This document shows, one piece after another, positions 24,498-34,450 of a stretch of DNA of 64,000 nucleotides. This stretch comes from Diphasiastrum complanatum. Taxonomy: Eukaryota > Streptophyta > Lycopodiopsida > Lycopodiales > Lycopodiaceae. A program made the translations under genes and the position numbers. The notes beneath the pieces are model-generated. The model was given only the letters and a program-made list of their open reading frames with translations, made no database searches and was not told the DNA's origin. The first letter of the stretch is position 1. Each line of letters begins with the position of its first letter. The DNA lies in NCBI GenBank assembly GCA_029204225.1, contig CM055103.1, positions 45,254,380-45,318,379 on the forward strand, read 5' to 3'.

Positions 24498-24989
24498 AAC
24501 TAGTAGTTGACTATAGACTAGCCTACAGCTACTTATAGCTGGTAACAACTGTCAACAGTAAATTGTAAACAGTCACAAGTTTATCATTGGTTTCTAACAC
24601 TCTCCCTCAATGATAAAATTACATTCTTCTATTCCTAATAAAGTATGAAACTTTTCAAATTTACATCTACCTAATGACTTAGTAAAAATATCTGCCATTT
24701 GATCTTGTAGCTGACAAGAATCGGTGCGAATATCAAGGAATGACTCGTCAACTCAAATGGACCATGAAGCAAAGAACTTACAGAAAAAATTCCTAGGGAC
24801 CTATTCGTACAGGTGAATATTTGATGTAATTTGGTTTTTTTTTTTTTAAATGTCGTACCGTTTGGTCTCAGGGAGTACTTGCCCACTTCATTAGAGTGTA
24901 GATCAGCTTACCACACATCGATTTTCATGTTGGGCGAGTGGTTTACTTGTTGAAATACCGCGGCTGAGATTAAGCACAGTTGACCTGAC

Positions 24990-26280
24990 TGTGAGTACTC
25001 GCATACTTGACTCGGAAGGTTTATGAAGTCGCACAACAGAATTTTGAGAGTTTATGAACTCGCACAGTCAATGGAAAGCGAATGGTTGGTTTAATGGAAA
25101 GTTGTTCATAGAATATCATAAGAAAAACCAAAATCCATTCGCACAGAATTTGAGCAATATCCTACGGTGCCTAACAATAGCTGAGGGCGGATTCTTGCAC
25201 AAAACAAGTCAAAATGACTCGCACAAGGTTGAAAAGATGACTCGCACAGAGTTGGAAGATGACTCGCACATGGTTAAAGGTTTCCCGAATGAACTAGAAA
25301 TGACTCGCATAGGAGAACAATTCAAAATGGCCCGCCCAGACTTGGAAGCTGACTCGTACCAGAATATGACTCGCACAAACCTATACCCGTGGAGCTAGAA
25401 CCCGTGGGAAATGACTCGCACAGGAAGTACTCGCACATGACTCGGGGTGAAAAATGACTCATATGCGGGAACTTACTCGCACACTATGAAAATGACTTGC
25501 CCACAAGATGACTCGCACAAGAAGCCCACAAAATGACTTGCATAAACCTGGAAATGACTCGCACAGACCTGAAAATGACTCGCACATGTTTTGAAAGGTT
25601 CCCAAAAGAACTAGAAATGACTCGCACACGAGAATAAAATGACTCGTACATCCTGTAAATGACTCATACAAACCTGGCTCACAAATCAAAAGAAGATAAA
25701 AAAAGACCTTGAAATGACTCGTACAGTTGTGGAACTGCCCTGGAATGGCTCGTACAAAGGGTAGGCAACTTGCACAAGGTCTGAGCTTCCCAAAACTAGC
25801 TTGTGCAAGTATTGTGTGAGTATGGTCAATTTTATTTGTGCAGAAATGCTCAACATGGTGAAACTTACCAAAAAATCGTCAAAGAATGACTTGCACACCT
25901 GATTGGTGTTTTCCCTCCAAAATAAGGTTGTGCGAGTAGGTTGAGGGTACTTTTGATAGTTATTCAAGAAAATTATATCTGGTGACCATTTCGCACAAAA
26001 ATGACTCACACATTGAATAAAATTGATCAAAATAACCTTTTGGCCCTTGGGGCTGGATGTGCGAATGAATACTCTTACCTCACGGATGTGTCAAAAATGA
26101 TGTTTTTTTCATATTTTCTTACCAAACGTGCTCGCACAAGACTTCCTAATGTAGAGATGATGAGTAACTTGTGTGCGAGTAGCTTTTGTCCTACAAAACA
26201 TGATTGGGAGACCAAAAATAGAGTTTTAGAGCTAGAAATCACTAAAATCTAACTTTTGGCTACTCGCACACTCAATAAAT
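24990..26280. repeat. ACTCGCACA interspersed repeat block
   Basis: More than twenty copies of (A)TGACTCGCACA or one-base variants (GACTTGCACA, GACTCGTACA) occur, spaced mostly 20-30 bp, with stretches at about 21-bp period such as AAATGACTCGCACAGACCTG. Inverted TGTGCGAGT copies appear from about 25,805 on. A higher-order unit recurs: AAAGGTTTCCCGAATGAACT near 25,277 and AAAGGTTCCCAAAAGAACT near 25,596. On the minus strand the 21-bp phase encodes CESF-G-L repeats. No family is known to me. Confidence 0.85.
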
Positions 26281-26299
26281 GAGGATCTTAACTTTTGCA

Positions 26300-26825
26300 A
26301 TTGAAGCAAACAGGGTGTGCAGTAGGAATTAGGCAAGAAAACAGAGAAAATGGACTCTGAACTCATTTTTTTGCAATTTTAAGATGTAATAGGTTGTTTT
26401 CTAGGGGTTTGGTTGTTGTGCAAGTAGTGTCTGCCTCTTTCATGCCCTTCATACCAGCCACAGGCCACTGAGCACTCTCATCGTCAGAAAGAGAGTAGCG
26501 CGTTGCTGCATCCACATCTAGCGAGCCCACATTTGGTTGTTGTGGCTGTCAAACGAGCCAACGACCCCTTCTTGCTAAGCTTAAGCCGGTTGTGTGAGTA
26601 GTCCTGAGTTGCCGATTCATCGGACAACTGCGCTTGAGGAGTTGAAGATGGATTTCAACGAGGATAGATGGATTTAAGCTCAAGATGGATACTTCCTGGG
26701 CAGAGAATGAGCAGAAATACAACTAATTTTTTTTATTCTCAGATTGACCTTTCTTCTGAGAAGAAGGCTTTGAACTTGTAGCCTCATTGCAACATTTTCA
26801 TCTGCAATAGTAGCTATATTCGTAC
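26300..26825. other. No gene recognised
   Basis: No recognisable domain. It lies between the ACTCGCACA block and a possible gag start on the minus strand and is probably the decayed interior of the same element. Confidence 0.35.
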
Positions 26826-26829
26826 CCCC

Positions 26830-27220
26830 TTCGCTGCAGCCTTGGCAGCTCGTTGAGCCTCCTGAATCGCCCTCCTCTTTGCCTTGGAAGTTCTATCCTT
26901 CAAAGGCATAGGACGCCGCAGCAACCATATCCACGGATACTGAGCTATCTATCCACAGGAGGAGCTGCTACTACCCTTCTGGAGAGAGGCGAAAGGCGAA
27001 GGCACAGGTAGGGGTGCAGATCTGAGGGAAGAGGTATCTGGTATGAGCAAGGAAGGAATTATGACAGGGGAAGGGGAATTCGGTACCACTAGCATCGATA
27101 TGTTGCCGCTCTAGGAGGCTCCGGAGTTGCAGGACGGCCAAGCTCAGAGCTTGGTGTGACGAAACCTACCTGCCTCACCTTGGGATCGATCACCATGCGA
27201 GCACCTCGCCGTGTCTCCAT
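26830..27220 (-). pseudogene. Possible Gypsy gag N-terminus, decayed
   Basis: An ATG at 27,220 opens METRRGARMVIDPKVRQVGF and then TPSSELGRPATPEPPR before a TAG. Further left, another frame gives KAKRRAIQEAQRAAKAAAKG, a basic alanine-rich stretch. The position, about 590 bp downstream of a tRNA-Asp-type primer site in the same orientation, is where gag of a Tat/Athila-like element should start. The protein itself is not recognisable, so this rests on context. Confidence 0.3.
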
Positions 27221-27806
27221 CCTTGCAACTCATTGAGCCCTGCTACTGAGAAAAAGGCACAAAAAGAAAGCAAAAACAAAAGAACACATGAGTTGAGCAA
27301 TGGATTGTGGATCTAAGGTTAGAAAAAACAACATATAACAAGAAATCAGCAGCGGCTGTCTGCAACTCATAAAAAAAAAACCATGTCTACAACTCGCACA
27401 GGCAGTTCTTAGGGATCTTAATGCCTGCAAACAGTGAAACCAAGCTGTGCGAGTGGGTTTTGCTCAAAAAAAAACGTCTACGGACCCTTCGTGCCTTCGT
27501 GTGCTATCTACCGGCTGATTCTAAGTTGCTACCCTTCTCAAAAACCAAGAACACAATACAACATATAAACATCTTTGAAGGTCATTGATTTGCTAATCTG
27601 GACAGTAACTAGGCAGTCCCGTGAAAGCCCTCTTGAAAATCTAACCAAAAATCTGCCTTAGTAAACATCCCGAAACTTGCGCCTGTCTAGCTTACGAAGA
27701 CCAGAGACTTAAAAAAGAAATAAGCAAGATTGTACACTACAAATGCAAGAAAGAAAGTAACAAGTTAGCAAACAAGTAGAAAAGCGAGAAAAGAGTAGAA
27801 AGAACG

Positions 27807-27819
27807 GCAACGACGCCAA
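27807..27819 (-). other. Primer binding site, tRNA-Asp type, minus strand
   Basis: GGCAACGACGCCA is the reverse complement of TGGCGTCGTTGCC, one base from TGGCGCCGTTGCC, the tRNA-Asp primer site common in plant Gypsy (Tat/Athila) elements. The LTR edge TGTTGGATC begins two bases later. Confidence 0.7.
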
Positions 27820-27820
27820 T

Positions 27821-28345
27821 GTTGGATCTTCAGCATCCACACCAGTTATGGCTTCCAATTAGTACAAGTTATGGCTTCTCCCAACTAACCCTCACTAAGG
27901 CTATTTCCAGCTAGCATGGATATGGATGCAAGAAGACAGTCATGAGCATGGTGGTGACTATTTTGAGGGTAAGATCCACTCTTCTGAATCTCTTTTCTCT
28001 ACTTAGTTTCTAACAAATGACGGCTTAACCTAAAAGATAAAACCCTAAACTAAATCTCCTTCTCTAAGGCTTACACTACTAGAGAATGGAGGGCCTAGAT
28101 TAAGTTAACCTGCTACCAGATAAATAATATACAATACAATGTGAAGTAACACAGTACATGAAACCACACAAGGGAGAACACTCAGAGAGAAAGATAGGCA
28201 TGTATTGCAAATGAAGTTCTTCTCGAAAATGGACTCTTCCACTCCTATTTATACTTGGAGTGGTGATCACTTACAGAAATGCACTATGGGACAAGTAAGC
28301 CACATAGACTAACTTAACTTCGAATCACACTGGTGCCATGGGACA
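27821..28345 (-). mobile_element. LTR of a minus-strand Gypsy element
   Basis: Starts TGTTGGATCTTCAGC beside the primer site. In element orientation it carries a TATAAATA box (28,253-28,246) about 430 bp upstream of the primer site, a sensible promoter spacing. The outer end is uncertain (about 28,345). It lies head to head with the plus-strand Gypsy pol that follows. Confidence 0.6.
28246..28253 (-). promoter_or_regulatory. TATA box of the minus-strand LTR
   Basis: TATAAATA on the minus strand, centred in a CCACTCC...GGAGTGG inverted repeat (28,239-28,263). Orientation agrees with the primer site at 27,807. Confidence 0.55.
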
Positions 28346-28363
28346 AACCCCCAATAGGCCTTT

Positions 28364-28984
28364 GTGAAGATCTTCCGCAGGATGGCTAGAATATTCCTTG
28401 GAATATCAGCCTACAAATTCCATCTCATTGTTGTTGCTGGACCTTTGGCCCTAAATTGTGCCTTGTTCCAGATTGAGGAACCAAAAATGTTACACCCCAT
28501 AGCCTTTGTTGGTGTCAAGTTGAAGAGTGCCGAAACTAGATACAGTTATGGAGAAAGAGTGTGCCTAGCAGTACATTTTGCTGTGTCTAAGTTCAGACAC
28601 TATCTTATCCATCGGAAAGTAGTCATTTTTGCTCCTACCACTACTATTAAACTCATGTTGAACAAACTTCACCCGCCAGATAGACTTGTCAAGTGGCTTG
28701 TTGTTCTTGAAAAATTCGATTATGAGTTGAGAAACAAACTGCCCAAAGCCAAAAATTTGGTGGATTGTCTATGTGATTATAGCCTGGTAGAGGAAGATGA
28801 CCTTGAGATAGAAAGTCAAGAGAAGAAAGTAGATGACATGAAGAATTCGCAACCTCACATTGATGTATTTGTAGAAGAATGTGGGTCATTGCAAGAAGTC
28901 TCATTTGACCCAAAATGGACGATGGGAATCGTGAAATGTTTAAATTGGATGTCAAGGCAGTACCACAATGGTATCAAGCTTTAG
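28364..28984 (+). pseudogene. Gypsy RT tail and degenerate RNase H
   Basis: Residues about 20-140 align with the Gypsy RNase H domain: LALNCALFQIEE, HPIAFVGVKLKSAETRYSYGERVCLAV, KFRHYLIHRKVVIF, then RLVKWLVVLEKFDYEL. The glutamate in GERV and the aspartate in NLVDCL are kept. However, the first aspartate (DAS position) is absent and the TDH/TDN aspartate reads APT, so two catalytic carboxylates are lost. This fits Tat elements, in which a second RNase H takes over. The frame ends at 28,984 after entering the integrase region, so a frameshift separates it from the next frame. Confidence 0.8.
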
Positions 28985-30213
28985 CCCATTACTTGACCAC
29001 CTTAGAATTGCCTAAAGGTCTATCAAAAGCCGAGAAAAAGAAGCTTAAAGTTCAGGCTTTGAGATTCAAAGTTATAGACAGTAGGTTGTATAGGAAAGGC
29101 ATTGAAGGCATTCACCAAAGGTGTGTACTGCCCAATGAAGTCCCATTTATCCTTGAAGAATGCCACGACTCTACGTGTGGGAGTCACTTTGCCAGTGATG
29201 CCACAACACAAAAGGTCCTAAGAGTAGGATACTGGTGGTCCACACTATTTAAAGAATTCCACGATTATTACGTAAAATGTGATATTTGTCAAAGGGTAAG
29301 AGTGTCCGATAAAAGAATAAGGCCCTTAATAACCATGACTGCTCAGTTGCCCTTTGAAAAATGGGACATTGACTATGTGGGACCTGTGAAACCCTCTTCC
29401 ATTGGGCAGAAAAACTATATCATTGTAGCAACTGATTACTTCACTAAGTGGTCAGAAGCCAAAGCTGTGAAGAAAGATGATGCTGTAGAAACGACTAACT
29501 TCCTTATGGAAAATATTGTCTGTAGATTTGGGGCCCCGAAGAAATTAATTTCCGACAGAGGTACCCATTTCTTAAATAAGGTCATTCAGAACCTTACGAA
29601 AAGATGGAGTATAAAGCATAATAAAACCAGACCTTACAATCCACGGGCCAATGGGCAGGTGGAGAGTACAAACAAGAAATTGGTGGAAATCATTAAGAAG
29701 ACGGTCTCTGATGGAAAAACAGATTGGGATTCTAAAGTTACAGCTACAGTATGGGCTTATAACTTAGCCTATAAAACAAGCATTGGCCAAACCCCATTTT
29801 TCTTGGTCTATGGTGTAGAGAGTGTATTGCCTATCGAGATCGAATTGGAGACATTGAGATTCTCCAAAGAACACGATTTGCCATATGAGTCTGCTATTAG
29901 TAAACGGATATTGGTATTAAACAAATTGGATGAGAAGAGGTCTAGAGCCTTGTTGCAAATAGAACGAAAAAAGAAAAGGTTAAAGGAGCTCCACGATCTC
30001 AAAGTTAAGAAGTACCAGTTTCGGAAAGGACAATTGGTCCTATTTTATGATGCTAGAAGAGAATTATTCCCTGGAAAATTAATGCCTATTTCGTTAGGTC
30101 CATATGTTCTCAAGAAAGTTTTTAAGAATAATACTATGATTCTTAGCGACATGCATGGTAGAGATATGGATACCCCCGTCAATATCAATAAGGTAAAACC
30201 CTATTATGTGTGA
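28915..30213 (+). CDS. Ty3/Gypsy integrase, intact catalytic core
   Basis: The 432-codon frame inserts element cDNA into chromosomes. Residues about 84-125 form the HHCC zinc finger (H84, H91, C122, C125). The core follows: WDIDYVGP with D153, LISDRGTHF with D214 and NGQVESTNK with E250, a DD35E spacing. The C-terminal strand LGPYVLKKVFKNNTMIL ends in NINKVKPYYV. No chromodomain is visible. The ATG is only the first in frame; the protein was part of a polyprotein, and the upstream RNase H frame overlaps by 70 bases. It is the best-preserved transposon gene in the window. Confidence 0.9.
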   Translation: MDDGNREMFKLDVKAVPQWYQALAHYLTTLELPKGLSKAEKKKLKVQALRFKVIDSRLYRKGIEGIHQRCVLPNEVPFILEECHDSTCGSHFASDATTQKVLRVGYWWSTLFKEFHDYYVKCDICQRVRVSDKRIRPLITMTAQLPFEKWDIDYVGPVKPSSIGQKNYIIVATDYFTKWSEAKAVKKDDAVETTNFLMENIVCRFGAPKKLISDRGTHFLNKVIQNLTKRWSIKHNKTRPYNPRANGQVESTNKKLVEIIKKTVSDGKTDWDSKVTATVWAYNLAYKTSIGQTPFFLVYGVESVLPIEIELETLRFSKEHDLPYESAISKRILVLNKLDEKRSRALLQIERKKKRLKELHDLKVKKYQFRKGQLVLFYDARRELFPGKLMPISLGPYVLKKVFKNNTMILSDMHGRDMDTPVNINKVKPYYV

Positions 30214-30875
30214 CCATGACAAATACAACCATGAAACCGACAATGAAAGCAAATTTATGGTTTGATGGCGGTAGCCGACTTGTTGGCACCGTTGGAGTGA
30301 TTATGAAATCTGAACATGGAGTCCTCATTGCCAAACTAGGAGCTTGTTTAGATAAAAAGTTCACCTATAACATGGTAGAAGCCAAAGCGCTATTAGCAGG
30401 AATGAAACTGGCCTTTCATAAAAAAGTGTTGACGGCTAGAGGAGATTCTGCACTTATATGCAACTTGGTTACTGGTGTGTGGGATGTGAAAAATCCTGTC
30501 CTGGCCGTGTACCTTAGGGAGATTCAAAGACTAATGAAGCTGTTTGTTGCAATTGATATTCAACATATCAGAAGGGAATACAATCATGAAGCAGACAGAT
30601 TAGCTAATGAAGCATTTGATCACGATGTCTTCTATGGTTGTGGACCTGTTTTCGATGAGAGTGAATTTATCCGAGGTGAGGCAGATGTGTGGCTAGCTCT
30701 GAAACCTTATGCCCACTATGGAATTCGTTGGCTAGAAGCTACTATTGTAAGAATGGAAGAACTGAAACCTCGAGCTGTCAGAAAGGCAGTAAGGGTAGTG
30801 AGTGAATTTCTACAGTTAACTCCTTTTAGACATACCAAAGGGAGCCTAGCTGCAAATTTAGCAAGAATGACATGA
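30210..30875 (+). CDS. Additional RNase H (plant RVT_3 type)
   Basis: A 221-codon frame whose ATG lies four bases before the integrase stop. The RNase HI fold is clear: NLWFDGGSR (D19), YNMVEAKALLAGM (E57), TARGDSALI (D79) and EYNHEADRLANEA (D129, with H126). All catalytic carboxylates are present, unlike the degraded Gypsy RNase H upstream. It would remove the RNA strand during reverse transcription. Overlap with the integrase stop could permit reinitiation or merely reflect an indel in one polyprotein frame. Beyond residue 140 no domain is recognised. Confidence 0.85.
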   Translation: MTMTNTTMKPTMKANLWFDGGSRLVGTVGVIMKSEHGVLIAKLGACLDKKFTYNMVEAKALLAGMKLAFHKKVLTARGDSALICNLVTGVWDVKNPVLAVYLREIQRLMKLFVAIDIQHIRREYNHEADRLANEAFDHDVFYGCGPVFDESEFIRGEADVWLALKPYAHYGIRWLEATIVRMEELKPRAVRKAVRVVSEFLQLTPFRHTKGSLAANLARMT

Positions 30876-31088
30876 CAAAATTTATGGGGTTTATGCAGAA
30901 GCAACAACGATAGAACAACCCCAAACGCTACCAGTAGTATAACTTACTACTTTACCCAGCCAGTAATTCCACAACGTGAGGTAACCAGCATTCGTGTTGG
31001 TTTTGCAAATGTAGCACCTGGCGCTACTGAACTCCATATGATATGTGAAAATTTGAAACCCTATAATGATTTGCCCTATGATTTGTGA
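30876..31088 (+). pseudogene. In-frame 70-codon extension beyond the RNase H stop
   Basis: After the TGA at 30,873-30,875 the same frame continues open: QNLWGLCRSNNDRTTPNATS, SSITYYFTQPVIPQREV, GFANVAPGATELHMICENL and so on to a stop at 31,086-31,088. Reading as former W/R to TGA would make it the original polyprotein C-terminus. No known domain. Confidence 0.45.
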
Positions 31089-31091
31089 CCG

Positions 31092-31117
31092 GACTCCATA
31101 GCCCAATGGATAAGGCA
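31092..31117 (+). repeat. tRNA-Arg-like 5' half
   Basis: GACTCCATAGCCCAATGGAT plus AAGGCA resembles the acceptor strand and D-arm of plant tRNA-Arg, including an A-box-like TAGCCCAATGG. The anticodon arm, B box and 3' half are absent, so this is a fragment or truncated SINE head, not a tRNA gene. Family call is from memory of tRNA sequences. Confidence 0.4.
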
Positions 31118-31119
31118 CT

Positions 31120-32860
31120 AAAACTTTAAATGATAATTGAAAATGAACTAAACTACTAATTGTGATCTGATTGTGTTACAATATTATCAAGCCTTGTATG
31201 CAGGACCTGAGATGCTGTTCCCCAAGCTCTAGATCAGTATCACTAGCATTTATAGACCAAGATATGAAAAGTCAAGTCGAGCTGTAGAGAGAAACTTGTG
31301 TGCAGAGAGCTTTTGGTGAGAAGGTGAAGAGAGAATGAAGGAGAAGAAGTTGTTGTGCTTGATGTTTTCACGATTTCATTTGTGGAATCAGATTTGGTGT
31401 TGTTTGTTTTTGTAGTCTCTTATCTTGTGATTGGAGACCCTGCTATTGTGGAACTTCAATTTGCATCTCTCTAATATCTCTAACATTGTGATTGTAAGGC
31501 TTGCATTTGTTGAAAGCTTTGTTGTTTCACTTACAAGGTTCTGAGATTTGTTTAAGATTGGCTGTTATTCAAGAAAGAGTCTTATCTATGCTGTGTTTAT
31601 TGTTGAAACAGAGATTCTTGGATGCTTGAAACCTGCTAACTAAGAGATTTGTTTGATTTAGATTTGTAGAGGATTTTGTTGCCTTATTTGCAGGGATCTC
31701 ATTGATTAAGAGTTAATTGTAAGTTCAGAAGTCATAGAGCCATAAGCAGTTAAGTAGACTTCCTGAACGCTGATCTTTGAGACTTGCAGAACGTTTGTAA
31801 ACCTTCTTCCTGGTTATCTGCCTGCTGTCCTGCGATTCAATCCGCTCATCGCCTACCTAACCTGCGGGCTGCTTACCTATTCTTGAGCGGCCACTGTGCA
31901 ACCCTACCTGCGGATTCTTCTTCTTTGCCTGTGGCTTCCCTCACCAACGGCCTGCTCCATTCTTCCCCATCTGCGCTCAACCTCTGTAACGGTCATTTGA
32001 TCTTTCTGCCCACGCTCTCCACCTTTCTCTACCTGTCCATCATTGTCCGAGTTATTGCTTTCATCCCTACCTACGGTCACCCCACCTCTCCTCTGATTTG
32101 TGAGGGCCGTGTTTGCCCACTCCATGTCTGATCCGCTCCGTACCTCCCTGATATCAACGCTCCTACCTGACCAGTCAGCGGCCCATTTCCATCATTTGGA
32201 TCGCTACCTGTGGCTTCATCACATCGCCTGCTTGTGCTTGTGTGTAAGAAATAGAACTGGTGGCCCTAAACTCATAGGAAAATAGCCCTATTCGTGGGCA
32301 GATTATGTGCTCGGAAGGTCGCTAATTTGTGAGATAAGTTATAGGGCCTATCAGTCGCTAAAATACAGCTTACTAGAAAGCTTTGTCCATCGTTGATCTT
32401 TGGCTTTTTCGGTCACTGCATGGGCTTTGAACTCTTGTCTATCCATCATTGGCTTATTATTGTTCAGGAATAGATTTTCCTTGCTGTGGGTCTGCAAGTC
32501 TAGCACCTACCTACCATTATCAATTTAAGGACTAAAATCCGAAAACCCACTAATCACTTCTTGGGTCGATTCCAAGTCAGTTTGGATGATTGGTCTGACT
32601 AATAATAACAATTGCAAAACCAATTCAAGGGAAGGGAACTAACTGTTTGCTGCATGTTTAGTATTTGTTTGATGGGTTAAACGCCTGACATTTACAAAGT
32701 CTATTCTGTCACATTAAGGGAGGCACTAAATTCACACTTATTTTACTATTGTCTTGATAACCATTGCTTATTACATTTCTATCTAAATCGCTAAACAAGG
32801 ACTGAATTTTGTAAATACTTGTTTCTATTATTAAGAACTTCTAATAAATAAGGTAACGTC
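31120..32860. other. No gene recognised; CT-rich block at 31,780-32,240
   Basis: The CT-rich, GC-elevated block has a 115-codon frame of low complexity (Leu, Ser, Pro) without motifs. CCTACCTGCGG-like words recur. The remainder is ordinary AT-rich sequence. Confidence 0.4.
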
Positions 32861-32865
32861 AAGTT

Positions 32866-34085
32866 TTGATAGACATGAGAGAACAAAGAATGAAACAAAT
32901 TCAAAAGGCAAATAAAAGTGGTGAAAATAGTAATGCACTTGATTTTAATGATGATGATGATGAGGTGCAACATGATGAAGCAATGCACAATATGTTTGAA
33001 TCTTACTTTGAAACAAATGTAAATGATGCTACACACGCATCCTCTAATGAAAATGGAGATCACGAATAATTTGAGATGGATGAAGATGAGATTCTATTGC
33101 GCAAGGAGGCAGACACTCCTTTGTATCCAAGAGCATCCATTTCGAGACTAGCTACGCCAATTCTTATTCTAAACCTTCAAGCAACATACAAATGGAGTGA
33201 CCGTAGTGTCACATCATTATTTGGGTACTTAATGCATAACACAACTTTTGTACTTACAAGTTGATCTTATGGTATATTTACAAATTGATTTTTTTTTTTC
33301 TTTTCTAACAACTCACATTGCTATTTTTTTTCAGGTTGTTGCATAGAATAATTCTGAAAAAAAATGTGATACCTAAAACACAAAGAGAAGCACAAAAGAT
33401 GATGAACGTGCTTGGGATGAATTACGACACAATACATGCATGTCCAGAAAATCATGTTTTATATAGAGGTGAGGATTCAGAAAAGTTTCAATGTCCAATG
33501 TGTAATGCTTGATGTTATCGAGATGACGTACAAGGGGACAAAGTGCCATGGTGTTACAACATTTTCCAATTATCCCATGATTGCAACGTTTATCTTGATG
33601 TAAATCTTTGGCACAACTAATGGATTGGCATGTCAAAAAATGATCTATGGATGATGTGATACGAGTACCAAGTGACTCACCTGCATGGAAACATATTGAA
33701 GACCAATGGTCCGAATTCAAAAATGAATCTCGTAATTTAAGATTTGGCCTTGCTATGGATGGCGTAAATCATTTAAGCGTTCAAGCAACAAACTGGTCCA
33801 CATGGCCAGTTGTGCTCGCTAATTATAATATACCTTCTTCTATTGATTCTAGGATAGTACAAGGCCAAGAACATGGATGTGTATCTTGCACCTTTGGTCG
33901 ATGAATTGTGCATTCTTTGGAATAGTATTCACGCTTACGACATCTTGAGACCTATACAACAAATGAACTTCATTGTTCGTGGAATTATAATGTGGAAAAT
34001 GCATGAGGGTAAGTCTATTTACCTCATCTTTCTTTTGCCCACCATAAATTTGTTTAGGGTCACTCACTTTTTGAAGTTTAAGTGA
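32866..34085 (+). pseudogene. CACTA (En/Spm) tnp2-type transposase relic
   Basis: Blocks of tnp2 transposase occur in order across frame changes: LLRKEADTPLYPRASIS and NLQATYKWSDRSVTSLF; IPKTQREAQKMMNVLGMNYD, THACPENH-like DTIHACPENHVLYRGE and CPMCNA; VPSDSPAWKHIEDQW and RFGLAMDGVNHLSVQ with NWSTWPVVLANYNIPS; then MDVYLAPLVDELCILWNS and FIVRGIIMWKMHEG. A T-rich gap ending in TTTTTTTCAG (about 33,240-33,334) separates the first two and looks like an intron. An acidic leader (32,866-33,069) ends in an in-frame TAA. tnp2 cuts CACTA ends; here the catalytic C-terminus is missing. Confidence 0.85.
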
Positions 34086-34440
34086 ATGTTCAGATTCTAT
34101 ATAGTTATATGAATCCATTTTAGGGTTTAGCATTTGAGTACATTTTACTAAGCTTATCTCACATTTCGTTTATTAACTACCACATCGGTTTACAATGCAT
34201 GTTATATTTGTGGACCACTTTTGGAGGGTCGACATAGTACAAATATGTTGAAAAAAGTGGTCTACGAAAATCACCACAAATAATTGCCACTTGATCATCC
34301 TTTTTGAAGGCCGAATAGGCGATTTTTTGGGGGGCGAAGAGATCATTCTTTAACTACACTACCACCCTCATGCATGGGAGTAGCGGAATGACATGGTGAA
34401 TGGCTTAAACATCATGATATTAAAAAGTAGAGTTTGATGG
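34086..34440. other. No gene recognised
   Basis: Probably decayed CACTA or Copia flanking sequence; nothing identifiable. Confidence 0.35.
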
Positions 34441-34450
34441 TGATGCTTCT

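Larger units (their letters stand above)
28364..31088 (+). mobile_element. Tat-like Ty3/Gypsy pol 3' portion, plus strand
   Basis: RNase H, integrase and an additional RNase H follow in order with tiny overlaps, joined by a frameshift (28,915-28,984) and a four-base overlap (30,210-30,213). Gag, protease and RT palm are missing upstream. Dual RNase H architecture is the hallmark of the plant Tat lineage. Confidence 0.85.

Noticed and set aside
31784-32131. 115-codon Leu/Ser-rich frame as a membrane protein
   Set aside because: CT-rich low-complexity sequence with no start context, splice sites or homologous motif.
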